Below, one piece after another: positions 50,101 through 62,100 of a DNA stretch of 64,000 nt. The translations under genes and the position numbers were made by a program. The notes below the pieces were generated by a model. That model was given only the letters and a program-made list of their open reading frames with translations. It did not search any database and was not told the DNA's origin. How positions within the stretch are numbered: the stretch's first letter is position 1; each line of letters starts with the position of its first letter. This DNA comes from Malurus cyaneus samueli (lineage: Eukaryota; Chordata; Aves; Passeriformes; Maluridae), in the NCBI GenBank assembly GCA_009741485.1, contig CM019220.1, positions 433,529 to 497,528 on the forward strand. The letters run 5' to 3'.

Positions 50101-53100
50101 CGCCATGTTCCTCAAGGCAGTTGCCACAGATGACACCACTCTGTCATTGTCCATCCTCAGCAGCTCCACCAGGATGGGCAGCCCCTTCTCCTTCCTGACG
50201 GCAGCGCGGATGTAGGCTGCAAACTGACACAGAGCCTCAGTTCCTCACATCCACCACAGCATGGCAACTGAAACAGCTCTGCAGTACACTGGAATTCTCA
50301 AGCATGCTTGGGTCATTTCCAACAAAAAATAATATGTTTGATGTGAGCCTTTTCTATGATTATAAAGGGCTGGCTCTTTGACATTTACTCATTTCTCTTA
50401 CAAAGAGAGAAAGTATCCAAACAGATGACAATTACTGGAAAGGGAGCATGGGGTTTGGGTTTTGTTTGTTGCATTTTTTTTTTTAAGACCAATTTTATAA
50501 TGGTCAACTGAAAAAGGTTTAGCTGGCTTGCTGCAAGCACGGAAGCAATTAACATTTGCTGTGTTTTTTAATCTCTCCATGACAAACACCTTACACAAAG
50601 AAGTGTTCTCATGTGCTGCTTTTGTAGCACATTCTATGCAATGGCCAGAATGTATGGCAACAAATAATGGAATATGGAAATAAGGCAAATTTATTTGTCC
50701 TGGTCTTATTTCAACAGCACCTTCCCACCACAACTCACAGCTAGAAGATGCCAGAAGATTATTTTGACCCGATATGCACTGGAAGAAGCTTCTTCTGTTT
50801 ATTTAAAATAAAGGCCTGTTTCCATATGGCTCTTGCTGCCCCTGCTCTTTGCCAAGGCTTTTCACTGTGGAAACACGACTGCAGCACATGAGCACTAACG
50901 TACAGACAAGAGGAGAACGCTCAGATGCACACGAGAAAACTGCATGTTTCCTCCCAAACACATTCCAAGGTCTTACTAGAAAAAACAGCCGGAGTACAAT
51001 GAGAGGAGGAGGAGCAGGAACTCCCATACCTTCCAATTGCCTGCAGAAAGGTTCTGGAGAGATCCTGCAGAGCCCTCCAGTGTGGCTGGGTTGGAGCTCT
51101 CTGCCAGGAGTGTCAGGTATGGCTTCACCACTGACGGATGCCAGAGCATCTCCACCCCTTTAGGAGACTTGGAAAACCCTGGGATAGGGCCAACTCCATC
51201 CCACTGAGAAAGGAATGCGGATTTGTAACCAGACATGACCTCTGTATTCTCATTCAACATATGATCATTTTTGTCAAGCTATGTCCTCCCCCATGAGCTG
51301 AACCCCACCTGAGGTGTTTGCAGTATGTGCAAAACACAAACCTGATCCTCCTGGGAAGTTTTTTTTTTCTTCTTCTTTTTTTTCCCCCAACAGCTTGGCT
51401 CTGAGTCTTTGCTGGGTGATTCTTTTCCCAACAAATCATCCAGTTCATTGATTCCCAGCAGCCGTGCTTGTGGTACCTCCAGTTCCAAGCGGTAGGAAAG
51501 GTTCCTCAAGGTGCAGACACAATTCTCCACTGTCTGAACCAAATCAGAGAGATACCATGTCACCAGTTCTTCCTCACACAGAGACAAACAAAACCAAACC
51601 AGCTCAGTAACGGCAAAAAGGCACTGGGAGCAGAAGCACTAAACTCTAGTGCTGGGCCGTGGGCCATGCTTTGGCTGCTTCTCTGGGAAAACAGCAACCT
51701 CTCTCAAATCTGACACTATTTATAACAGTGGTCTCTGCTATAGTGGCTTATTCTTTAGTATTCTGAAAATGAAAAGCATAAGAGCTCATTACTACTTGAT
51801 TAAGAAATGGATACTGCAGCACTGCTGAAAACTAGAGGAGACCCTGTGTTAGAGCAGAGTATGATTGTGCATGGCTGTAACCTGGAGATGCCACTTGAGT
51901 AAGGACATCACCATGCTCAGCTGAGCTGTACAAAGCCCCACAACCAGATACACAGGTTAGCACTGAAATATCTGTAGATGAGACATGCACACACCTTGCT
52001 GTCATAATCTGAGGTGTTCACACAGGTGTGGATCACATAGAGCAGTGAATCCACCAGCCCTTCACAGGACCTCATCTGCTTTCGTGCCTCTTCCCCAGCG
52101 GAGCTCAGGTTCCTGAAGGGTGGAATGACAAAGGAACATGGTGCATGCAAGGACAGACAAACAATAATTTATTAAACAGTTTGCAGAATTTTTTTATGCA
52201 GCTGATTGGTAATTGTTTAGCAACTCCTAGTGACTAACTTGGTAATTTTAATATTTTTCTATTAAGCAAAAAAGGATGATTGGAAAATCTGCCTACATGA
52301 TGGAACTCTGTAATTTATAGACTAAAACAACTCCTTTGTCTTTAAAATGACAATATAAGAAATACCTGCTGAATAACATGATTACCCTTTAAAAGGCAGA
52401 ATTCTAGAAGAGAAATACCTCAGGCATCCTGTTGTATTGCGCAGAACGAGGGAAGTCTGAAATTTAATTTTGTGATCGTCATCAAAGGAAGAACTGTTCC
52501 ACCCTGAGTGGGGCACTATCACAGTGTTTGTCAGCGTGGACAGAGCATCTCTAATGATTGTCATCTTCACGGCGTCACACGAAGACAAGTTCCAGAGAAC
52601 CCCTTAGGAGACATTTCCAGTGCAGTAAAGTCAGCAGAGACTTGCCAAACAACTTAAAAGACATTACTTTAAACATGTGATGTGATGTGATGTGATGTGA
52701 TTCTAGAGCAGCCACAACATGGAGAACCAGCATCCAAAAAGGAGAAAAGTACAGTGGAGGAAGGTATGGCTTTGGTTTGTTTTTTTTCCATAAGGATGGC
52801 CTGCTCTGACATTCCTGCTGCCTCCAAAGTGACAAGGAGCACAAACTTTTCATAAACACAAATACCCATCTCCAAAGTTTTAGCCAATCATTTAAACTGA
52901 TTAGAACATATGACAAAAAATGAAAACAACACTTAAAGAATCTGTCTGCCTTCTCCAAATAGAAGAAACTTTCCAGGGCATATTTAGTATTACCTAGAAC
53001 AGAAAAAACCTGGATGTGTGGCTCTTGGATGAAATACTCTGGCACAAGTATGAAAAAATAATGTAAACATGTCATCTCAATTTAACTGTAGATAAAATGC

Positions 53101-56100
53101 TTTTAAATAGCTGAGCTCTACATCCAAGGCACATAAACCATGAGCACTCAGACCAACATTTGTAAGCTCCTTTGTTGTACTGGTGCAGCTGGATGAACTC
53201 AGGGAAGTGTCTGGTTAAAAACCTGAGAATGTGTATGTTAAAAAGAGTGTCTTTTTCTGAAGTAGTCATCTTTAATTATAATTCACATTAAATGCCATAC
53301 ACACTTACAAGGTTTGGATCCATCTTATGACTTCTGCAAGATCTTATTTAAAACTGTAGTCAAGAGATGATAAAAAAAAGCCCATAATAAAACAAATGTC
53401 TGGAATCAATAAAGAAATGCCTGTCCAAGACATGCTGTGTGTGCAGGAGACTTGTATCCCGGAAAATCCACCCTAAGTGGAGCTTTAGTGCAACTACCTC
53501 AGCATCCACTTCTCCCAATGAGTCTCCACTCTGTGCCGTTTTAACTGATCAGGGTAAGTGTCCAGAAAAATAACTCCCATTCCAGCCCCTGCTCCTTTCC
53601 CTTGCTGACTCACCTGTCACCAGCTCTTTGACCTCGGCATCCACAGACTTCCTCAGCAGGCGCAGAAGGGCAGGGATCCCTCCCACGTTCTTCATGGCTA
53701 TTTTGTTCTCATCAGTGGATTTCCCATAAACCAGATTCCTCAGCGCACCACAGGCGTTCTTCTGAACCTCCAGCACTCTGTGATCCAGGAGATCCACCAG
53801 GTGTTTGATTCCTCCCAGCCTACAGACCTGGGAACAGAATGTCGGGACCATCAGCACCCATCTCATGGCACAGATGGAAAAGGCTTTTGTTTTTATGGGA
53901 ACAGCACTTCCCATTGTGCTTCCAGAAGAAACAGCTGCTAAACCTTATGGACTTGACTGCTACACGGGACTGAACGTCCCTCCACCCCACTGCAAAGGCT
54001 GAGGGTCATTTTCTGACACTTGCTGTGTTCACAGGAGAATTGTTATTGCTTCAGTTTGGTTTTCCAGCAATGGAGTTTTTCAAGAGATTTCCTACACCCT
54101 AGAATATCTTTCTAGGGAATATTAGATGAGTTGATTACCACTGCCATAGTCACCAGAACATAAAAACCACCACCTTTTCACCTGACTCCCAGCAACAGTG
54201 AATTATGTTGGGTTATATTCTTATAAAAGTTGCACCAACTTTTTATTAACAAATAAAATTTATACTGAAAACAACATATAACACACACAGGATGCAAATG
54301 AAAAGGTAAATTCCCCCAGATCAACAGCTCACAGCTGCTGTGCAAAAAGATCAGCTCTTTGATTGCAAAGTTTCAAGAAATATCAACAATAATCTCAATG
54401 TTCACAGTGCAGTCACACCGCATATCACAGTGACATAAACAGTGTCCTTCATGTTCCTCTAGGGTTGGGCTCTCTCCTCTCCTGACAGCTCACTCTTTCC
54501 CTATGATGCCTTAGAACACCTTGATCAAAACCAGTGAAAGCGTTCCAGAGCTCCTGGTGGTTCCACTCTCCACTCATCAACAGGTTACACAAAGCCAGGC
54601 TCTGGCAAATCTACTGTACAATTCTGCTGGATGACACAATGCCAAAGTAAAAGTTTTCTACAGATTTTCATTGCAGCTCTTACGACAGGAAAAATCCAAG
54701 TGTGAGTGTAATTACACATCCGCAGGTACTTCAATATTAGCATCTATCTGGTATGCACAAAACTACAAAAGGGTCACAAACACTGTGTCATGATGAAATA
54801 AAAAAGAAGAGGCAAGAGGTGTATTTTTCTTGGTACCATTGCTGCGGAGGAGAAGCGCAAGCAGCACCTACCTCTGTTTTCACTTTGTTATCCCCAAAGC
54901 AGAGGTGCTGCAGGTAGGCAGCCGCGTTGGCCTGCACCGACGGGAACTGGTGCTGGAGCATGTGGATGACCTCGGGCAGCTCTGGATCCCTCCAGGCAAA
55001 CTCCCTGCAGTGGACAACACATGGAGACACGGCATTACTCCCAGACCTACGGGCATTTACTAAATACAGGTGCTGGAGCATCTCAAGGGCTTTTCAACAA
55101 TTCCTGTTTTGTGCTCTGGAATAAGAGGGCTAGATAGAAAAATCAGGCATAATGGGATAACAGCGGGTCACATCACCTTTTAGTCATCCAACTGGAAAAG
55201 GATGCTATATCCAGAATCAAAACCCCCAAAACAAACAGAGAAAACACCCCCAAAAACAACCAACAAACCAGCCAAACAACCACAAAAAAGCCCCACCAAA
55301 AAAAATAAAAAACAAACAAAACCAAACCAAACCAAAACCAAACCCAAACCAAACCCAAAAAATTCCCCCAAACCAAAACCAAAATCAACAAAAAAAAGAG
55401 CAAAGTATGTTCCAAGAAGAGCAGCTGGGGAGTTGTTCCAAGGCTAATGCCAGCCTGTCCAGATCTCCCCAGGACTCACAGTCACATGAAAGGGAAGTTC
55501 AGTTCTGTGCCCACTTTGAACTGCTCAACAACTCAGAGGTTTATTTGTCCAAACTAATGATGGAAAACCCTAGGCAAAACTGCCTTTCCAGTAAAACTAG
55601 CTGCTTTCACTCTCATTCCAACAGCCCACTCCGAGGCTGTGTGACGTGCTTCCCCGACCCCTGCAGCAGCATGAAAACTGGAACAGATTAAATGTAAGGT
55701 AAAACGATTTCACTGGGAGATTACAAGCTAGAATGTCATCAGCAGTGACAACTGAGCCAGTTTCTTTAAAATTCCTTGCTATGAATGTGGAGCATCCCTG
55801 CTATGCTCTAAGTAACTCTTTTGCCACTACACCAGAGCAGGCAGCCTCCAAGCTTTACTACTTTAAGCTAAGATCATCCTACTAACATAACTTGGATGAA
55901 TCTACCATGCAGTTAAGTGAAATTAATTCAGTCTCTCCATATCTATTAAAAAAATGACATCCATTTCCATGAATAAATAGAACAACAGAATTCCTTGAAG
56001 CAGTGTTTTCACTGCTGGCATTGCCCACGAGCCAGACCCCACTCTGGAAGTGAACTGCCCGTGCCACCAGCCCATTGTGGACAGGAGCAGGGCACACAGA

Positions 56101-59100
56101 GCTCAGGCTCACATCTCTGAGCTGAGCTGCCCTGGTGCCCAGCAGCTCCCTGGGACAGACCCTTGAGGAATGGCTGAGCCCCCTCCAGGATCAGAGCTCA
56201 GTGCATTTGCAGGACAGCTCGCTACTACTCGTGCCTATGCTAAAACCCACTTAGAAGAATGTGATCCATGACCAGTGCAGGTGACCAGCCACTGGCATAG
56301 AGGCACACAGAGCTCAGGCTCACATCTCTGTAGCTGCCCTGGTGCCCAGCAGTCCCTAAAACAGCCCTTGAAGGCGAATGGCGCCCCTCCAGGATCGCGC
56401 CTGCCAGTGAACCAGCCCCATACGGTCAGACGCGCTCACCACACATCTACCTGTCGGACGACAACGCCTAGGACAGGTCTCGAACCCCACGCAGGACTCG
56501 ACGCCCGTGAATCAGCTCCACATCTCTGCAGCACCACTCAGCGTTCACCCCTCTCCTCTACAGTCCCATTGCACCACCGTAACACAGATGGCCTGAACCC
56601 CTCCAGGATCAGCTGTCTCAGTGAACCAGCCCATTGTGGACAGGAGCAGTGCACACAGAGCTCAGGCTCACATCTCTGAGCTGCCCTGGTGCCCAGCAGC
56701 TCCCTGGGACAGCCCTTGAGGAATGGCTGAGCTCCTCCAGGATCAGCTGCCTCAGTGACCCAGCCCATTGTGGACAGGAGCAGGGCACACAGAGCTCAGG
56801 CTCACATCTCTGAGCTGGTGCCCAGCAGCTCCCTGGGACAGCCCTTGAGGAATGGCTGAACCCCTCCAAGATCAGCTGTCTCAGTGAACAGCAATCTGAG
56901 CAGGGACTGGAATTCCTACCAATTCCAAATTTACACTGAACATACACATTAATAGCTCCAAGCTGTGCACAGCCTGAGCTTTGATACTCTCAGATTAAAC
57001 ACAAGGTTTTACTGCACAGTGCCCATAGTAAATGGCAATGATAATACTATGCTTGTTAAGGCCCACACTGCACAGACATTTACAATATCAAACCAGTAAT
57101 TATTACAAAAATATGTGTGTTCACTTTCAAAATAACACATTTATAAAAAAAAAATTAAACTTACTTTGTTTTGAAATTTAAGCAGGCTGCTCATGAAAAA
57201 TTCATTCAAAGAAATCAGATCTGTACTTTTGAAGTTTTAAGCCCAGATTCCCATTCATAGAAAGAGAAATCTCATTACAGTGTTACAGAGTACCAAAAAA
57301 TATTTTCAATAATCCAGTCAAATCTCACCAAATTTGTGTTTCCTATAATAACTTCTCCATGAAAATAATCATGAAAAAAATGTATTAATAACAAAATGTA
57401 ACAGCTGTTTTTTCTTACTTCAAGAAGCAGCCTGTGTTTACTATTTTGGCTATAAAGGTAGAGATCTCGATATTGAAACGAGTCATGACTGATTAAACAA
57501 TATTGAAATGAGTCATGACTGAACCCTTGGCACCGGTGTGAGAGGAGCACAGCAAGGCCCGGCCACAGCCCAGTGCAGCCCTGAGCAGCACTTGCCTGGG
57601 CCAGCCACTAGCTGCTCAGCGCCTAGCCTGCAGCAGCACTAGCCTGGGCTCAGCAGCACTAGCTGGGTCAGCAGCACTAGCCTGGCTCAGCAGCACTAGC
57701 CTGGCTCAGCAGCACTAGCCTGGGCCAGCAGCACTAGCCTGGGCTCAGCAGCACTAGCCTGGCTCAGCAGCACTAGCTGGCTCAGCAGCACTAGCCTGGG
57801 CTCAGCAGCACTAGGGCTCAGCCTGTGGCTAGCAGCACTAGCCTGGGCTAGCAGACTAGCCTGGGCTCAACAGCACTAGCCTGGGCTCAGCAGCACTTGC
57901 CGGCTCAGCAGCACTAGCCTGGCTCACAGCACTAGCCTGGCTCAGCAGCACTTAGCCCGGCTCAGCAGCACTAGCTGGCTCAGCAGCACTACCGGGCTCA
58001 GAGCACTTGCCTGGTCAGCAGCACTAGCCTGGCTCAGCAGCACTAGCCGGGCTCAGCAGCACTAGCCTGGCTCAGCAGCACTTGCCTGGCTCAGCAGCAC
58101 TAGCCTGGGCTCAGCAGCACTTGCCTGGCTCAGCAGGACTAGCCTGGGCTCACAGCACTAGCCTGGCTCACAGCACTAGCCTGGGCTCAGCAGCACTAGC
58201 CTGCTCAGCAGCACTAGCCTGGGCTCAGCAGCACTAGCCTGGGGCTAGCAGACAGCCTGGGCTCAACAGCACTAGCCTGGGCTCAGCAGCACTAGCCTGG
58301 GCTAGCAGCGACTAGCCTGGCTCAACAGCACTAGCCTGGGCTCAGCAGCACTAGCCTGGGCTCCAGCAGCACTAGCCTGGGCTAGCAAGCACTAGCCTGG
58401 CTCAGCAGCACTAGCCATGGCTCAGCAGCACTAGCCTGGCTCAGCAGCACTAGCCTGCTCAGCAGCACTAGCCTGGCGTCAGCAGCACTAGCCGGCTCAG
58501 CAGCACTAGCCTGGCTCAGCAGCACTAGCCTGGGCTAGCAGACTAGCCTGGGCTCAACAGCACTAGCCTGGCTCAGCAGCACTAGCCTGGCTCAGCAGCA
58601 CAGCCTGGCTCAGCAGGACTAGCCCGGGCTCAGCAGCACTAGCCTGGGCTCAGCAGCACTAGCCTGGGCTCAGCAGCACTAGCCTGGGCTCAGCAGCACT
58701 TGCCTGCTCAGCACACTAGCCTGGGCTCAGCAGCACTAGCCTGGGCTCAGCAGCACTAGCCTGGCTCAGCAGGACTAGCCGGCTCAGCAGCACTAGCCTG
58801 GGCTCAGCAGCACTTGCCTGGCTCAGCAGCACTAGCCTGGGCTCAGCAGCACTAGCCTTGGCCTAGCAGCACTTGCCTGGTCAGCAGCACTAGCCCGGCC
58901 AGCAGCACTTGCCTGGGCCAGCAGCACTGCCGGTAGCAGGACTAGCCTTCCTGGGCTAGCAGCACTAGCCTGGCTCAGCAGCACTAGCCTGGGCTCAGCA
59001 GCACTAGCCTGGCTCAGCAGCACTAGCCTTTCCTGGGCTAGCAGGACTAGCCTGGGCTCAACAGCACTAGCCTGGCTCAGCAGCACTTGCCTGGTCAGCA

Positions 59101-62100
59101 GCACTAGCCCGGGCTCAGCAGCACTAGCCTGGGGCCAGCAGCACTAGCCTGGGCCAGCAGCACTTGCCTGGGGCTAGCAGCACTAGCCTGGCTCAGCAGC
59201 ACTAGCCTGGGCCAGCAGCACTTGCCTGGGGCTAGCAGCACTTGCCTGGGGCTAGCAGCACTAGCCTGGCTCACAGCACTAGCCTGGGCTCAGCAGCACT
59301 AGCCTGGCTCAGCAGCACTAGCCTGGCTCAGCAGCACTAGCCTGGGCTCAGCAGCACTAGCCTGGCTCAGCAGCACTAGCCCGGGCTCAGCAGCACTAGC
59401 CTGGGCCAGCAGCATTGCCTGGGGCTAGCAGGACTAGCCTTTCCTGGCTAGCAGCACTAGCCGGCTCAGCGCCCAGCACTAGCCTGGGCTCAGCAGCACT
59501 ACGCTGGCTCAGCAGCACTAGCCTGGGCCAGCAGCACTAGCCTGGGCTAGCAGGACTAGCCTGGCTCAGCAGCACTAGCCTGGGCTCAGCAGCACTAGCC
59601 TGGGCTCAGCAGCACTTGCCTGTTCAGCAGCACTAGCCGGCTCAGCAGCACAGACCTGGGCCAGCAGCACTTGCCTGGGCTAGCAGCACAGGCCTGGGCT
59701 CAGCAGCACTAGCCTGGGCTCAGCAGCACTAGCCTGGCTCAGCAGCACTAGCCCGGGCTCAGCAGCACTTGCCTGGGGCTAGCAGACTAGCCTTTCCTGG
59801 GCCAGCAGCTAGCTGGCTCAGCAGCACTTGCTGGGTCAGCAGCACTAGCTGCTGGGCTAGCAGGACTAGCCTTTCCTAGGGCTAGCAGCACTAGCCTGGC
59901 TCAGCAGCACTTGCCTGGCTCAGCAGCACTAGCCCGGGCTCAGCAGCACTTGCCGGGCTAGCAGCACTTGCCTGGGCTCAGCAGCACTAGCCCGGGCTCA
60001 GCAGCACTAGCCCGGGCTCAGCAGACTAGCCTGGCTCAGCAGCACTAGCCTGGCTCAGCAGCACTTGCCTGGGCTCAGCAGCACTAGCCTGGCTCAGCAG
60101 CACTTGCCTGGGGCTCAGCAGCATAGCCTTTCCTGCTAGCAGACGCTGGGTGCAGCAGGACTAGCCTTTCCTGGCCAGCAGCACTAGCTGGTCAGCCACT
60201 GCCGGGCTCAGCAGCACTAGCCTTTCCGGGCTCAGCAGCACTAGCCTGGCTCAGCAGCACTTGCCTGGCTCAGCAGCACTAGCCTGGGCTCAGCAGCACT
60301 AGCCTGGGCTCAGCAGCACTTGCCTGGCTCAGCAGCACTAGCCGGCTCATCAGCACTTGCCTGGCCAGCAGCACTTGCCTGGGGCTAGCAGGACTAGCCT
60401 TTCCTGGGCTAGCAGCACTAGCCTGGCTCAGCAGCACTAGCCTGGGCTCAGCAGCACTAGCCTGGGCTCAGCAGCACTAGCCTGGGGCTAGCAGGACTAG
60501 CCTGGGCTCAACAGCACTAGCCTGGGCTCAGCAGCACTTGCCTGGTTCAGCAGCACTAGCCCGGGCTCAGCAGCACTAGCCTGGGCCAGCAGCACTGCCT
60601 GGGCCAGCAGCACTTGCCTGGGCTAGCAGCACTAGCTGGGCTCAGCAGCACTAGCCTGGGCCAGCAGCAACTTGCCTGGGGCTAGCAGCACTTGCCTGGG
60701 CTAGCAGACTAGCCTGGGCTCAGCAGCACTAGCCTGGCTTCAGCAGCACTAGCCTGGCTCAGCAGCACCTAGCCTGGCTCAGCAGCACTAGCCTGGGCTC
60801 AGCAGCACTAGCCTGGCCAGCAGCACTAGCCCGGGCTCAGCAGCACTAGCCTGGGCCAGCAGCACTTGCCTGGGGCTAGCAGGACTAGCCTTTCCTGGGC
60901 TAGCAGCACTAGCCTGGCTCAGCAGCACTAGCCTGGGCTCAGCCACGCACTAGCCTGGGCTCAGCAGCACTAGCCTGGGCTCAGCAGCACTAGCCGGGCT
61001 AGCAGGACTAGCCTGGCTCAGCAGCACTAGCCTGGCTCAGCAGCACTAGCCTGGGCTACTCAGCAGCACTGCCTGTTCAGCAGCACTAGCCCGGGCTCAG
61101 CAGCACTAGCCTGGGGCCAGCAGCACTTGCCTGGGGCTAGCAGCACTAGCCTGGGCTCAGCAGCACTGCCTGGGCTCTAGCAGCACTAGCCTGGGCTCAG
61201 CAGCACTAGCCGGGCTCAGCAGCACTTGCCTGGGGCTAGCAGGACTAGCCTTTCCTGGGCCAGCAGACTAGCCTGGCTCAGCAGCACTTGCCTGGGCTCA
61301 GCAGCACTAGCCTGGGGCTAGCAGGACTAGCCTTTCCTAGGCTAGCAGCACTAGCCTGGGCTCAGCAGCACTTGCCTGGCTCAGCAGCACTAGCCCGGCT
61401 CAGCAGCACTTGCCTGGGGCTAGCAGCACTTGCCTGGGCTCAGCAGCACTAGCCCGGGCTCAGCAGCACTAGCCCGGGCTCAGCAGCACTAGCCTGGCTC
61501 AGCAGCACTAGCCTGGCTCAGCAGCACTTGCCTGGGGCTCAGCAGCACTAGCCTGGGGCCAGCAGCACTAGCCCGGGCTCAGCAGCACTAGCCGGCTCAG
61601 CAGCACTAGCCGTGGCTCAGCAGCACTTGCCTGGGCTCAGCAGCACTAGCCGGGCTCAGCAGCACTTGCCTGGCGCTCAGCAGCACTAGCCTTTCCTGGC
61701 TCAGCAGCACTTGCCTGGGGCTAGCAGGACTAGCCTTTCCTGGGCCAGCAGCACTAGCCTGGCTCAGTACCACTTGCCTGGGGCTCAGCAGCACTAGCCT
61801 TTCCTGGCTCAGCAGCACTAGCCTGGGGCTAGCAGCACTAGCCTTTCCTGGCTCAGCAGCACTAGCCTGGGGCTAGCAGCACTAGCCTTTCCTGGGCTAG
61901 CAGCACTATCCTGGCTCAGCAGCACTAGCCTGGGGCTAGCAGCACTAGCCTTTCCTGGCTCAGCAGCACTAGCCTGGCTCAGCAGCACTTGCCTGGGGCC
62001 AGCAGCACTAGCCTGGCTCAGTAGCACTTGCCTTTCGTGGGCCAGTAGCACTAGCCTGGGGCTAGCAGGACTACCCTGGCTCAGCAGCACTTGCCTGGGG

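Larger units (their letters stand above)
55005..62094 (-). other. PKP4: Large PKP4 intron (7.1 kb, GC-AG) filled with tandem arrays
   Basis: On minus the intron starts GCAAGT at 62094 and ends CAG at 55005. It is by far the longest complete PKP4 intron in the window; most others are 0.1-1.8 kb. About 4.5 kb of it is the 21-bp array next to the donor, and about 0.8 kb is the 130-bp repeat at 56060-56890. An A/C-rich stretch lies at 55215-55395. The sequence at 56900-57540 is ordinary A/T-rich intron. Confidence 0.9.

Noticed and set aside
55202..55447. Lys/Pro/Asn-rich and Phe/Gly/Leu/Trp-rich frames at the A/C-rich stretch
   Set aside because: They are translations of low-complexity A/C-rich sequence.
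58832..62094. Leu/Ser/Ala-rich minus-strand open frames in the 21-bp array as protein-coding exons
   Set aside because: They arise from the repeat period. Only the short run next to the exon at 62095 is kept as a possible splicing extension, and even that is hypothetical.
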